NCBI GenBank assembly: GCA_963822435.1
Contig: CAWGHN010000002.1
Span: 362,826-426,825, forward strand
DNA: 64,000 nt
Origin: JAUYQR01 sp963822435
Lineage (GTDB): Bacteria > Pseudomonadota > Alphaproteobacteria > Rhodobacterales > Rhodobacteraceae
Direction: 5' to 3'
Part shown: positions 41,212-50,678 of the stretch, one piece after another
Layout of the letters: each line of letters starts with the position of its first letter
Position numbering within the stretch: the first letter of the stretch is position 1
Translations under genes and position numbers: made by a program
Notes under the pieces: model-generated
Seen by the model: the letters and a program-made list of their open reading frames with translations, nothing else
What the model was told of the DNA's origin: nothing
Database searches by the model: none

Positions 41212-43143
41212 CTATTCGGCCGCGGCGGCCTTGGGGTTGGGTTCGGTGCCAGCCTCGCGGTGGCCTTCGGCGAGGTCGCCAAGAAGCGCGTCTTGCAGGT
41301 CGCGGTCAAGCTGCATGGCGCGGGCCACATAGGCCTCGTTCAGATGCACAGGTTGGCCGGGCACCCAAAGCTCGGCCAGTTCACGCAGCGCGCCGCGTTC
41401 GACCTTGTAGAAGGTCTGGCTGAGACTTGAGGCTTCGTAATCGCTGAAGCCGAGGTTCTCCAAGGCATAGCGACCTGCACGAATCGAACTGTCATACGTC
41501 TCGCGCACGATATCGTTGGCGCCTGCCTTGAACAATTCGAACACATGCACCCTGTCGCGGGCGCGGGCGACGATGTGCAGATCGGGACGTTGCTGGCGGG
41601 CGTAACGAACGATCCGTGTCACCCGTTCGGCATCGTCAATCGCCACGACCAGAACTTCGGCATCGGCAAGGCCAGCGGCGGCCAAAAGCTCAGGGCGCGA
41701 GGGATCACCGAAGTAGCCTTTGACGCCGAAGCGGCGCACCGCCTCGATGGCGCCGATGTCGGCATCCAGCACAACGGTCTGCACGCCCGAGGTGCGCAAA
41801 AGCCGGTTCACCGTCTGACCAAAGCGGCCAATGCCGGCGATGATGACGCGGCCTTTTTCGGTAATCTCGTCGGCGGCGGTTTCCTTTGGGGCGTGGCGTG
41901 TGGCCCAACGGTCAACCCGGTCGTGCAGCAGGAAAAGAAGCGGTGTGAACAGCATCGACAGACTGATCACAAGTTGGACCATCTGGCCCGCAGCGAGCGG
42001 GATGGCGCCTTCGCTGCGGGCAAAGGCGGTCAGGACAAAGCCGAACTCGCTGCCCTGCGCGAGGCCAAGGGCGAGAAGCCAGCGGTCGCGGCCCTTCAGC
42101 CGAAAGAAAAGCGAGATGATGAACAGGATCGTCACCTTGACGGCGATCAGCCCGAGGGTGAAGCCAAGCACGGTGAAAGGCGCATCAGCCAGAAGGCGGA
42201 AGTTGACGTTGACGCCCACGGTCATGAAGAACAGGCCAAGCAGGAGGCCCTTGAAGGGCGCGATGTCAGCCTCGATCTGGTGGCGGAATTCGGAGTTGGC
42301 CAGCACGACGCCGGCGACAAAGGTGCCAAGCGCGGGCGACAGGCCCACGAGCACCATCAGGAATGCGATGCAGATCACGACCAGGAGCGAGATGAAGGTC
42401 GACATTTCCGGCAGGCGCGAGGCGTGGACAAAGCGGAACACCGGGCGGGTGAGGAAGTTGCCGGCAAGGATGATGCCGGCCACGACCGACAGGGTCAGCA
42501 GCGTGGCGGCCCAGCCCGGCAGCGCCTGCACGAGCGAGATCAGCGGTTCGGCGGCACCCTCGACGGTCTGGACATCGGCTGCGGGCGGGTTGTTCACCCC
42601 GAACATCGACAACAGCGGGCCGTCGGACGCGGCAAGGGTCAGGATCGGGATCAGCGCCAGCATCAGCACCATCGCCACGTCCTGAAAGAGCAGCGTGGCG
42701 AAACTGGCGCGGCCAGCGGGGGTGCGCATCAGGTTTCGTTCATCCAGCGTCTGGATCACGATGGCGGTGGAGGAAAGCGACAGGATCATGCCCAGCGTCA
42801 GCGCCACCTGCCAGGCGTAGCCAAGCCAGGCCATCGCGGCGGCGATGGCGGTCATCGTCAGCAGGACCTGACTGCCGCCGAGGCCGAGAAGTTTGGCGCG
42901 CATGTCCCAGACGGTGCGGGGTTGAAGTTCGAGCCCGATCAGGAACAGCATCATCACGACGCCGAATTCGGTAACATGCTGCAGGTCGCGGGTTTCGGCA
43001 CCCGCAAGACCAAGGACCGGACCAAGCAGGATGCCCGCGCCCAGATAGCCAAGCACCGAGCCAAGACCAAGCCGCACCGCAAGCGGCACGATCAGCACCG
43101 CGGCGCCAAGGTACAGGCTGGCAAGGAAGAGGGCGCTTTCCAT
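41212..43143 (-). CDS. Kef-type cation/proton antiporter with TrkA-N domain
   Basis: This 643-residue CPA2-family antiporter has about 12 membrane spans in the first 400 residues, including VLGYLGAGILLGPVLGLAGA and LSPALGTFVAGVVLANSEFR. A cytoplasmic Rossmann RCK/TrkA-N domain follows, with RVIIAGIGRFGQTVNRLLRT, VVLDADIGAIEAVRRFGVKG and YFGDPSRPELLAAAGLADAE. It probably moves potassium out in exchange for protons, gated by NAD(H) or a thiol adduct. The glutathione-binding residues of E. coli KefC cannot be confirmed. Its stop directly abuts the cobT stop with no spacer. Confidence 0.9.
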   Translation of the reverse strand: MESALFLASLYLGAAVLIVPLAVRLGLGSVLGYLGAGILLGPVLGLAGAETRDLQHVTEFGVVMMLFLIGLELQPRTVWDMRAKLLGLGGSQVLLTMTAIAAAMAWLGYAWQVALTLGMILSLSSTAIVIQTLDERNLMRTPAGRASFATLLFQDVAMVLMLALIPILTLAASDGPLLSMFGVNNPPAADVQTVEGAAEPLISLVQALPGWAATLLTLSVVAGIILAGNFLTRPVFRFVHASRLPEMSTFISLLVVICIAFLMVLVGLSPALGTFVAGVVLANSEFRHQIEADIAPFKGLLLGLFFMTVGVNVNFRLLADAPFTVLGFTLGLIAVKVTILFIISLFFRLKGRDRWLLALGLAQGSEFGFVLTAFARSEGAIPLAAGQMVQLVISLSMLFTPLLFLLHDRVDRWATRHAPKETAADEITEKGRVIIAGIGRFGQTVNRLLRTSGVQTVVLDADIGAIEAVRRFGVKGYFGDPSRPELLAAAGLADAEVLVVAIDDAERVTRIVRYARQQRPDLHIVARARDRVHVFELFKAGANDIVRETYDSSIRAGRYALENLGFSDYEASSLSQTFYKVERGALRELAELWVPGQPVHLNEAYVARAMQLDRDLQDALLGDLAEGHREAGTEPNPKAAAAE

Positions 43144-43300
43144 CAACGGTCCGTTTGGCGGGCGGTCGCGCCGGGCGTGGCGGACCGCAGGGTGCAGGAT
43201 TGCGCGCAGGCCCGCCGCACGGCAAGCGGTGATCGTGCCGGGCCGGTCAAATGTCTGGTAGGCGGGGAGGCGCGCGCCCGATGCCGGAGGCAGCGGCGGA

Positions 43301-46192
43301 TCAGGCCTTCGGCATCTTCAGCGCGATGAGCTTGCCACCTTTTTGGTAGCGCACCTCGTTGTCGGTGATCGCCTGAACGGTGCCACCGTCAATCCGGTCA
43401 CCGACCGTCACCTTCTTGTAGCGCCCGTTCGCCTGGCGGACCAGCGCGTGACGCTTGGACTGCGAACCGTAGACGCCGATCAGGTTCATCTTCGACAGGT
43501 TGATCGCGTTCACGAAGGTGGCCTGCTTGGCCACATTTGCCCTCGTCGGAATCCGCGGCGCGGCGGAGGCCACCTCGGGTTCGTTCAGCTCGTCCAGCTC
43601 TTCCGGCTTGGCCTCGGGCAGTGGCGCTGCGCTGGCGACCTCTTCCGGGGCGGGTTCGCGCACGGCAGCGGCAACGGCGGCTTCGACGGCGCGGGACATG
43701 TCGGCAGGGCGCAGGGCCGGGCGGCGCGAGATCGCGACGATGGAGGGGTTTTCAGCTTCGATCGCGGCGGCGGCGGCGAGGGTGGCTTCGTTCTGCGCGG
43801 TCAGCGAGGCGGCTTGTGCGCCAAGATCGGCGGGGGCGGCGCTGGCAGGGGGCCGGGCCGCTGCGGCAGCAGCAAGCACGGTGGCGGGGCGGGCCAGTGG
43901 GCGAAGCCCGGCGAATTCGGCGGCGGTGGCGGCGTCAAGCGCGGCATCATCCTGCGCCTCGGCGGCCGGCACAAGGTTTTCGGGGCGCGGCAGAGGGCGG
44001 AAGCCCTGCAATGCCGGGTCGGCGGGCGAGGGGACGACGGCCGCCGCATCGGTGGCAGTGTCGGTGGCAGCGGCGGGGCCGGGTGCGGCTTCGAGCAGCG
44101 ATGGGGTGGCGGCGGAAACGGCCGTCGCCGCCGAAGCGGCAGCGCGGGCGATTTCGCTGCGCGACGGCGGCAGCAGGGGCGGTTTACCGGCGATCAGCAT
44201 CACGCCATCAGGGCTGAGAATCCCGTCCGGCGTGGGCATCAACAACCCTTGCGCATCAAACCGGTAGACGGTCCCGAAGGCTGGCGGCGGCATCGGCGCG
44301 TCGGGCGGCGCATCGGCACGGGCTGCGGGGGCGGGCAGGGCCAGCGCATCAAGCGCGGGAGGCGGTGCGTCCATCGCGGCCAGAAAGATTTCGTCCTGAT
44401 CATCGGCCAACGCCGAGACGGCTGCGACATCGGTGGAAAGCGCGGTGTCGGGGGCGGGTTCAGGCGCAGGTTCCGGAGCGGGCGCGGCGGCGGCGACAGG
44501 TTCGGCGACAGGTTCGGCGGCAGGTGCGGGAGCAGCGGCCACATCCTCGATCACAGGGGCGCTTTCGTCGGCAGCAAGCGCGTCGGGCTCGCCGCTGCCG
44601 TCGCCGATCTGGGCCTGTGCGGCGCTGCTGGCGCCGCCCTCGGCTTCGGGCAGCGGGTCCATTCCCGTTTCCGGGTCTTGCATGTCGGCCAGCATTTCGT
44701 CCTCGATGCCGGGTTCGGCATCGGGAAGCGTGGCGTCAACGGTGGCGGTGCCCGAGGTGGCCTGGTCGGCAGAGGACAGGTAGAACGACGACCAGGCGGC
44801 CACCAGCGCCAGGAAGATCAGCAGAAGGCCCGTCAGGAACAGCCCCAGAAAACGCGGGCGGCCGCGCTGCGGTTTGGCACCGAACGTGCCACCGGGTTTG
44901 GTCAGCGTCTTGGCGCCGGGCATTGCGGGGCGGTTCGCGGATGCGCCTGCAAGGTCGGGCGGCGCGGTGCCTTTGCCCTTTGCCTTGCGGGTGCCGGGCA
45001 GGCTGGGCGCCGTGATCGGGCCGACCGGCGCCCTGGACGCGCTGTTGCGCACCAGTCCTGCCGGAAGCGGCTTTGCGGTGGGCGCGGGCGCTGCCGGTGC
45101 GACCGGGGAGGCGGAGCCAAGCGGAGGCAAATCCTCGACCGGTTTGCCAAACGCGGTGGGCGACGTCGCGGCGGCAGCGGCGGTGGCAGCGGCGCGGCGG
45201 CTGGCAAAGGCCACCATCGCAGCGGTCGACGGCGCGGGCGGCAGTTCGTCATCGTCGGGCAGAGGGGCGGCTTTGTCAGACGGCAGATCGTCTGCCGGAT
45301 CGGGGAACAGTTCGCTGTCCGTCACATGGGCAAACGGCGCTTCGTCCGGTTCGCGGCGTTGTTCGGCCGGCGGTTCGGCTGTGACAGGCGCGGGTTCGGC
45401 ACCACGTCGGGCAAGCACGGCTTCTTCGGCGGCGAGCAGCACCTCGAAATCCGGTTGATCGACGCTTGCGTCGGCAAAGTCCGGTTCGTGCGGTTGCGAA
45501 GGGGCCGGTTCCGAGGGCGGCAAGTCGGCAGACATCGCTTCTTCAAGGCCGGGAAGCGGGTCGTCGCTGTCGGCCGACACTGGTTCAAGTGCCTGTGGCA
45601 CATCGCCCACCGGAAGGTCTGGCAGCGGCTCGGTCTTGGGCAGGTCGCGGTGCAGCAGGGCGATCGGTTCGCGGTCACGGTCCACCGCCTCGCCGGGGGC
45701 GAGGATGGTGTCGGCGATGCTGGTCGGCCCGAACCATGGTTCACCCACGAAATTGCCAGCCTCGGGCACGGCGACGAAGGATACCGGGTTGAAGCGGTGC
45801 TGGGTGGCAAAAGCCTCGGCCTCGTCCAGCGTTTCGCGGGCGACGACGGCCACCTTGACGGTGGTGCCCTTGCCCGACCAGTCAAACACCAGATCTTCGA
45901 CCGGGTAGGGCGTGCGCCCTTCGAGACCGGCCATGATCTGCTTGCGCTTTTCCTCGCGGCTGGGGCCGGGGGCGCTTAGTTCGGTGTAAAGGATCTGGCC
46001 GTTCGGGATGACGATCTTGGTCGAAATGCCGGTCGGCGACAGGCCAAGCGCGGTCTTGCGCAGGTAATCCAGCGCTTCGGTCAGGTCAGGGGCATCAAAG
46101 GCGACATCGCCGATGGCGAGCCAACCTTTGGGAGCGCGGTGCAACAGACCAATTTTATCACTGGTCAGATCAAGGGCGAATTTCGGTTTCAT
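43301..46192 (-). CDS. Large membrane protein with PilM/GspL-like N-terminus and PilP/GspC-like C-terminus
   Basis: The 963-residue product starts MKPKFALDLTSDKIGLLHRA. The first 165 or so residues (GWLAIGDVAFDAPDLTEALD, ISTKIVIPNGQILYTE, GLEGRTPYPVEDLVFDW) resemble the actin-like fold of PilM/GspL. A linker rich in A, P, E and D leads to one membrane span near residues 445-468 (FLGLFLTGLLLIFLALVAAW). A second very A/P-rich stretch of about 400 residues follows. The last 70 residues (MNLIGVYGSQSKRHALVRQ, YKKVTVGDRIDGGTVQAITD) resemble the small beta domain of PilP/GspC. It thus looks like an inner-membrane assembly scaffold condensed into one chain. No pilin or secretion genes lie nearby. The role is unknown. 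Confidence 0.6.
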   Translation of the reverse strand: MKPKFALDLTSDKIGLLHRAPKGWLAIGDVAFDAPDLTEALDYLRKTALGLSPTGISTKIVIPNGQILYTELSAPGPSREEKRKQIMAGLEGRTPYPVEDLVFDWSGKGTTVKVAVVARETLDEAEAFATQHRFNPVSFVAVPEAGNFVGEPWFGPTSIADTILAPGEAVDRDREPIALLHRDLPKTEPLPDLPVGDVPQALEPVSADSDDPLPGLEEAMSADLPPSEPAPSQPHEPDFADASVDQPDFEVLLAAEEAVLARRGAEPAPVTAEPPAEQRREPDEAPFAHVTDSELFPDPADDLPSDKAAPLPDDDELPPAPSTAAMVAFASRRAAATAAAAATSPTAFGKPVEDLPPLGSASPVAPAAPAPTAKPLPAGLVRNSASRAPVGPITAPSLPGTRKAKGKGTAPPDLAGASANRPAMPGAKTLTKPGGTFGAKPQRGRPRFLGLFLTGLLLIFLALVAAWSSFYLSSADQATSGTATVDATLPDAEPGIEDEMLADMQDPETGMDPLPEAEGGASSAAQAQIGDGSGEPDALAADESAPVIEDVAAAPAPAAEPVAEPVAAAAPAPEPAPEPAPDTALSTDVAAVSALADDQDEIFLAAMDAPPPALDALALPAPAARADAPPDAPMPPPAFGTVYRFDAQGLLMPTPDGILSPDGVMLIAGKPPLLPPSRSEIARAAASAATAVSAATPSLLEAAPGPAAATDTATDAAAVVPSPADPALQGFRPLPRPENLVPAAEAQDDAALDAATAAEFAGLRPLARPATVLAAAAAARPPASAAPADLGAQAASLTAQNEATLAAAAAIEAENPSIVAISRRPALRPADMSRAVEAAVAAAVREPAPEEVASAAPLPEAKPEELDELNEPEVASAAPRIPTRANVAKQATFVNAINLSKMNLIGVYGSQSKRHALVRQANGRYKKVTVGDRIDGGTVQAITDNEVRYQKGGKLIALKMPKA

Positions 46193-46352
46193 GCAGCGGG
46201 TCTAGCACAGTATGGGAAATGGCGGGAACGTGCTCCGGCCGGTTGGCAACTACCTACAGCAGCTTTTCGCCGAAAGAAAGAAAAACGGCCAAGGATTGCA
46301 TTGCGGGCCGCGTCATAGCTGTGAAATGTCGCGACAAACCAAGGAGAAACCC

Positions 46353-47048
46353 ATGCGCACGCTTTCCGCCCTTCTGCTTTCGGTGGCACTTGCCGCCCCG
46401 CTGTCCGCCCCCGGCTTTGCGCAGGAGGCCCCGGCGCCGATGATCACCGTGACCGGCGAGGGCGTTGTCGAGGCCGCGCCCGACATTGCCACGCTGACGA
46501 TCGGTGTCACCACGCAGGGCGACACGGCGGCAGCGGCGCTGGCGGCCAATTCCACCGCGCTGGATGCGGTTCTGGCGCGGCTGACCGCGGCGGGGATCGA
46601 GCCGCGCGACATGCAGACCTCGAACCTGTCGCTCAACCCGAACTGGACCGGCTATGACAGCGGGGCGCCGAAAATTTCCGGCTTTGTCGCGTCGAACATG
46701 CTGACGGTGCGGGTGCGGGCGCTGGACAGCCTTGGCGCGGTGCTGGATGCATCGGTCGCGGATGGGGCCAACACGCTGAACGGGCTGACCTTCGGGCTGG
46801 CCAACCCGGACCCTGTGCTGGACGAGGCCCGCAAGGAGGCAGTCGCCAATGCCCGCGCCAAGGCCGAGCTGCTGGCCGAAGCGGCGGGGGTGAAGCTGGG
46901 CAAGGTCGTGTCGATCAGCGAAACCGCAGGCTACCAGCCGCCGATGCCGATGTTCCGGCAGGACGCAGCATCCGCAGCGCCGCCGGTCCAGGGGGGCGAG
47001 CTGGGCATGACGGCGACGGTGACGATCTTCTATTCCATCGCGGAATGA
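46353..47048 (+). CDS. SIMPL-domain periplasmic protein
   Basis: This 231-residue secreted protein has a signal peptide (RTLSALLLSVALAAPLSAPG then FAQE) and a SIMPL (DUF541) domain: ITVTGEGVVEAAPDIATLTI near the start, RLTAAGIEPRDMQTSNLSLN, ARAKAELLAEAAGVKLGKVV and MTATVTIFYSI at the end. Members occur in the periplasm and some protect against oxidative stress. AAGGAG precedes the ATG. It is divergent from the large PilM-like gene across 160 bases. Confidence 0.9.
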   Translation: MRTLSALLLSVALAAPLSAPGFAQEAPAPMITVTGEGVVEAAPDIATLTIGVTTQGDTAAAALAANSTALDAVLARLTAAGIEPRDMQTSNLSLNPNWTGYDSGAPKISGFVASNMLTVRVRALDSLGAVLDASVADGANTLNGLTFGLANPDPVLDEARKEAVANARAKAELLAEAAGVKLGKVVSISETAGYQPPMPMFRQDAASAAPPVQGGELGMTATVTIFYSIAE

Positions 47049-47165
47049 CCTGAGCGGCATCTTGCCGAAGCGGCGGAATTCGCAGCAGTTCCGCCGTTTC
47101 GGCCCGATTTTGCCTAAGTTCCCCTGCAAGGTCCGCCACAACGGCAAGGTGCAGGGAGCAGATGT

Positions 47166-48317
47166 ATGGCGCGCGGTTCGATCAGTCTGGTGATCGTCGG
47201 GGGGATTGCCCTGGCCGCGGTGGCCGTGGTTGCGGGTGGCCAGGGGCTGCTGGAACGCGTGCTGCCTGCATCTGCGATGGCGGCGATCGGGTCGTTCGGG
47301 CTGGGCGGTGGCGGCGTCGGTTCCGCGCCGAAAGGCACTGGCGAGTTTGCATCGGACTACCTGTTTGACACCACCGAAGGGGTAGAGGCGCGCGGGCCGA
47401 TTGCCGCGCGCATCGGCAACGAGCCGGTGTTCATCAAGGACGTGATCACCGGCTATACCTCGGCGGTCGCGTCGGCGATCCCGGCTGAAATCACCACGAT
47501 CCGCCCGATCCTTGGATGCACCCCGACCCCGCCCAAACCGGGAACCGCCGTCGGCCATGTCGCGGCTGGCAAAAGCGGGCTGGACCTTGCGCTGTCCACC
47601 TACAACGACACGCATCTGGCAGCCGAGGTGCAGACCTTCGTGAACGTCTACCGCGAGACCGGTGCGGCCAATCCGTCCATCGGCCGCGGGCCGGCCTACG
47701 AGGCCTATGACGTGGCGGTCACCGAGCGACGCGAACCGGTCTACCTTGTGCTGGAAGCGGCGGGCGGCAACCGGATCTGGAACATCCACCAAGCCGAAGG
47801 GGTGCGGATCGAGCGGGTCATCCTTTTGGGGGGCGATCAGGCCGGGGTGGCGAACCTTGACCCGGTCGTGCCGGTGGAAGTGATCCTGTCCGCCGGGCTG
47901 GTGGAATGTGGCGTGCAACCGGCCTATCCGTTGAACGAAGGCCATCTTTTCTTTCAGTCGATGGCGAACGGTGCCGTGACGACCGAAGAGGCGCAAGCGC
48001 GTTTGGGGCAACTGGATGCCGCCATCGCCACTTATGACGACTGGTTTCGCAAGACCTTTGGTGTGGGCTCGGTCGACACGCGCATCGGGTGGGACGCGGG
48101 TGCCATGTCGGTGATCGGCCCGGTGCCCGGCGAAGCCGATCCGAAGGCGGTCTACGCGTCGCTGACCGGCGCAAAGATCCGCACCACCCAGGACACGTTC
48201 TTTGAAATCCGCGGCCAGGTGGCGGCGGGGACGGACTTTGCGTCGCGCGTGGTGGCTATTGCGACGGCCTTTGCCTACGGCGATCTGAAGACTCTGCGGC
48301 AGGGAGTGGAGTTCTGA
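47166..48317 (+). CDS. Hypothetical membrane-anchored periplasmic protein
   Basis: This 383-residue protein starts MARGSISLVIVGGIALAAVA, an N-terminal anchor or signal, followed by a G-rich linker and a large soluble part (FASDYLFDTTEGVEARGPIA, VQTFVNVYRETGAANPSIGR, VYLVLEAAGGNRIWNIHQAE). I do not recognise the family. The body has two cysteines that could pair (ILGCTPTP and LVECGVQP). Its stop and the next start share TGATG, so it is coupled to the 255-residue gene downstream. The pair probably works together in the envelope. Confidence 0.7.
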   Translation: MARGSISLVIVGGIALAAVAVVAGGQGLLERVLPASAMAAIGSFGLGGGGVGSAPKGTGEFASDYLFDTTEGVEARGPIAARIGNEPVFIKDVITGYTSAVASAIPAEITTIRPILGCTPTPPKPGTAVGHVAAGKSGLDLALSTYNDTHLAAEVQTFVNVYRETGAANPSIGRGPAYEAYDVAVTERREPVYLVLEAAGGNRIWNIHQAEGVRIERVILLGGDQAGVANLDPVVPVEVILSAGLVECGVQPAYPLNEGHLFFQSMANGAVTTEEAQARLGQLDAAIATYDDWFRKTFGVGSVDTRIGWDAGAMSVIGPVPGEADPKAVYASLTGAKIRTTQDTFFEIRGQVAAGTDFASRVVAIATAFAYGDLKTLRQGVEF

Positions 48318-49084
48318 TGCTGAAACTGGTGATCGGGCTTGGCGTTCTGTTGATGCTGGCGGGCTTTGGCGCGGCGGGCTGGCAATATGTGCAAGCGATG
48401 CCACCCGGCGAGGTTGCAGCCGTCGAGGCGGAAACCGGCGGGGCCGTCGGGCCAAGCCAGACCTGGCTGATCTCGCGCAGCGGCGGTCTGGTGGCGCGCG
48501 ATGACGTGGCGAGCTATCTGGATCATGGGCGTTTCGTGGAAGGCCGCACCGTGGTCATCACCCAGCGCGCGGCGTTGGAAAGCCTGCTGTCGGAGGGCGA
48601 AAAGCTGCCCGAAGCCCCCTATCTTCAGGTGCTGGCCGATATCCGCGCGCCGAAGGTTGCCGCCGGGGCCTGCGCCGCCCTGCAAGAAGAACTGGCGCAG
48701 GATTGCGCGGTGCATTCGGCCCGCGTGGTCGAGGGCAGCGTCGACCGGGCAACCGGAACCGCGCAGTTCCGCATCGAGCTTGCCTTCACGCTGAAGCCCG
48801 GTGAGGTGGCTATGCCTGACCTTTCGGCGCGCGCTTTCGGGACCGAGATGGTGACGCTTGCGTTCGAGGCGGGGCAAGACGGCGCGGCTACGGTGTCTGA
48901 CCTGATCCGGTCGACCGTGGCCGCAGCCAACGCGGCCTGCGCGGCGCAACGGCGCAGCGAAGGCTGCCGCGTGATGCGGATGAACCTTGTCTGGGAAGGT
49001 GACGGCGCGGGGGCTTTGCAAGCCGAGATCGGCTCGTTGTCGCGTCTGCCGAAAGGCATGTTCCCCGCGCCGCCGCTTGGCTGA
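48317..49084 (+). CDS. Hypothetical membrane-anchored protein, coupled to the preceding gene
   Basis: This 255-residue protein has an N-terminal span (LKLVIGLGVLLMLAGFGAAG) and a periplasmic part with four cysteines in two pairs (GACAALQEELAQDC and NAACAAQRRSEGC), probably disulfide-bonded. The family is not recognised. Readable blocks are SQTWLISRSGGLVARDDVAS and GRTVVITQRAALESLLSEGE. The start codon overlaps the previous stop by one base. The convergent metY gene ends 3 bases after it. Confidence 0.7.
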   Translation: MLKLVIGLGVLLMLAGFGAAGWQYVQAMPPGEVAAVEAETGGAVGPSQTWLISRSGGLVARDDVASYLDHGRFVEGRTVVITQRAALESLLSEGEKLPEAPYLQVLADIRAPKVAAGACAALQEELAQDCAVHSARVVEGSVDRATGTAQFRIELAFTLKPGEVAMPDLSARAFGTEMVTLAFEAGQDGAATVSDLIRSTVAAANAACAAQRRSEGCRVMRMNLVWEGDGAGALQAEIGSLSRLPKGMFPAPPLG

Positions 49085-49087
49085 GTG

Positions 49088-50377
49088 TCAGGCGGTAGCC
49101 TTGTCCAGCGCCTGATTGAGGTCGGCGATGATGTCTTCGACGTTCTCGATGCCGATCGACACGCGCACCATGTCAGGCGCAGCGCCGGCCTTGATCTGCG
49201 CCTCTTCGGACAGTTGGCGGTGCGTGGTGGACGCCGGATGGATGATCAGCGACCGGGTGTCGCCAAGGTTGGCGACGTGGCTGAAAAGCTTGAGGTTGTC
49301 GATCAGCTTGACGCAGGCGCCGTAACCGCCCTTGACGCGGAAGGTGAAGAGGCCACCCGCACCCTTCGGCACGATCATCTTGGCGAGGTTGTGGTAGGGC
49401 GAGGATTTGAGGCCGGGGTAGGTGACCCCGTCGACCCGCGGGTCACTTTCCAGCCATTCGGCGATGGTCTGAGCGTTCTCCACGTGGCGCTGCATCCGGA
49501 GGGCGAGGGTTTCGATCCCCATCAGGGTGTAATGCGCGCCTTGCGGGTTCATCGTCATGCCGAGGTCACGCAGGCCCACGGCGATGGAGTGGAAGGTGAA
49601 GGCCATCGCACCCAAAGCGGCGTGGAAGGTAAGGCCGTGGTAGGCCGGTTCCGGCTGGCTGAGCGAGGGGAACTTGTCGGAGGCCGACCAGTCGAATTTC
49701 CCTGAGTCGACCACGATGCCGCCGGTGACGGTGCCGTTGCCGGTGAGGTATTTGGTGGCCGAGTGGACGACGAGGGTCGCCCCATGTTCGATCGGGCGGC
49801 AGAGGTAGGGGGTGGCGGTGGTGTTGTCGACGATCAGGGGGATGCCAGCGTGATTGGCGACGCGGGCGATGGCGTCGAGGTCGGAGATCGCACCGCCAGG
49901 GTTGCAGATCGTCTCGCAGAAAAGCGCGCGGGTGTTGTCGTCGATGGCGGCGGCGATGGCTTTGGGGTCATCGAAGTCGACGAACTTGGCCGACCAGCCG
50001 AACTTGCGGATCGTGTTGGAAAACTGCTGGATCGTGCCGCCGTAAAGCCGGGTCGAGGCGACGACGTTGCAGCCGGGCTGCATCAGGGGAAAAAGCGCCA
50101 TGATCTGCGCCGCGTGGCCCGACGAGCAGGCAATGCCGCCGGCGCCGCCTTCGAGGGCGGTGACGCGGGTCGCGAGGGCCGAGACGGTGGGGTTCGTCAG
50201 GCGGGAGTAGATGTAGCCGACCTCTTGCAGATTGAAGAGCTTGGCGGCGTGGTCGGCGTCGCGGAACACGTAGGCGGTGGTCTGGTAGATCGGCACCTGC
50301 CGCGCGCCGGTCGCGGGGTCGGGGGCGGTGCCCGCGTGGATGGCGAGGGTGTCAAAGCCCATAGGTCTGTCGGTCAT
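49088..50377 (-). CDS. metY: O-acetylhomoserine sulfhydrylase (O-acetylhomoserine aminocarboxypropyltransferase)
   Basis: This 429-residue PLP enzyme makes homocysteine from O-acetylhomoserine and sulfide, feeding methionine synthesis. It starts MTDRPMGFDTLAIHAGTAPD. It shows QTTAYVFRDADHAAKLFNLQ, SSGHAAQIMAL, VDNTTATPYLCRPIEHGA and the PLP lysine in VHSATKYLTGNGTVTGG. The C-terminal IIHPASTTHRQL is typical. GGGAGG lies before the ATG at 50377. No SAM riboswitch is visible upstream, only a palindrome (50438-50456). Confidence 0.94.
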   Translation of the reverse strand: MTDRPMGFDTLAIHAGTAPDPATGARQVPIYQTTAYVFRDADHAAKLFNLQEVGYIYSRLTNPTVSALATRVTALEGGAGGIACSSGHAAQIMALFPLMQPGCNVVASTRLYGGTIQQFSNTIRKFGWSAKFVDFDDPKAIAAAIDDNTRALFCETICNPGGAISDLDAIARVANHAGIPLIVDNTTATPYLCRPIEHGATLVVHSATKYLTGNGTVTGGIVVDSGKFDWSASDKFPSLSQPEPAYHGLTFHAALGAMAFTFHSIAVGLRDLGMTMNPQGAHYTLMGIETLALRMQRHVENAQTIAEWLESDPRVDGVTYPGLKSSPYHNLAKMIVPKGAGGLFTFRVKGGYGACVKLIDNLKLFSHVANLGDTRSLIIHPASTTHRQLSEEAQIKAGAAPDMVRVSIGIENVEDIIADLNQALDKATA

Positions 50378-50437
50378 GCTGTCCTCCCTAGGAATCTGGC
50401 GCGAGGGTAGGGGAGGACGGGGTGCGAGGCAACGGTG

Positions 50438-50456
50438 ATGTCCCACGGTGGGACAT
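50438..50456. repeat. Perfect 19-base palindrome, second copy
   Basis: ATGTCCCACGGTGGGACAT has the same 9-base arms as the palindrome at 16868-16886, with G instead of T at the centre, and is also preceded by TG. Here it is about 60 bases upstream of metY and not followed by a T run, so it cannot be a simple terminator. A protein-binding site or dispersed repeat is possible. Confidence 0.6.
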
Positions 50457-50678
50457 TTGCTGGCAGATAAGAAAATCAATGGCTTGCGGGATGGGTTTTA
50501 CGGAAACTTCATCTTTGTCCACAGCGGTTGGTGGAAAAATGGTTGCGCTGGCCCTGTGGTCTGGGTGCCGGGCTTTGCGGCGAACCCGGCGCGAGACGTG
50601 GCGCCCTTGATCCGGTGGCCTGTGCTGTTGCTTGGCGATGGTCAGGTGGCAGGCAGGGCCGCTGCGCGCGCGACGGGG
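50457..50678. other. Spacer between metY and the Lrp gene without a visible gene
   Basis: Together with 50378-50437 this makes about 300 bases without a credible coding frame. Short frames exist on both strands but have neither ribosome binding sites nor recognisable products. I see no tRNA, riboswitch or repeat beyond the palindrome at its left end. Confidence 0.5.

Noticed and set aside
43343..45979. 878-codon plus-strand frame opposite the PilM-like gene
   Set aside because: It is glycine/arginine-rich shadow coding caused by the A/P-rich repeats of the real gene; no start signal or known motif.
50378..50460. SAM riboswitch upstream of metY
   Set aside because: I looked for the SAM-II type core expected before alphaproteobacterial met genes and saw only the ATGTCCCAC palindrome.
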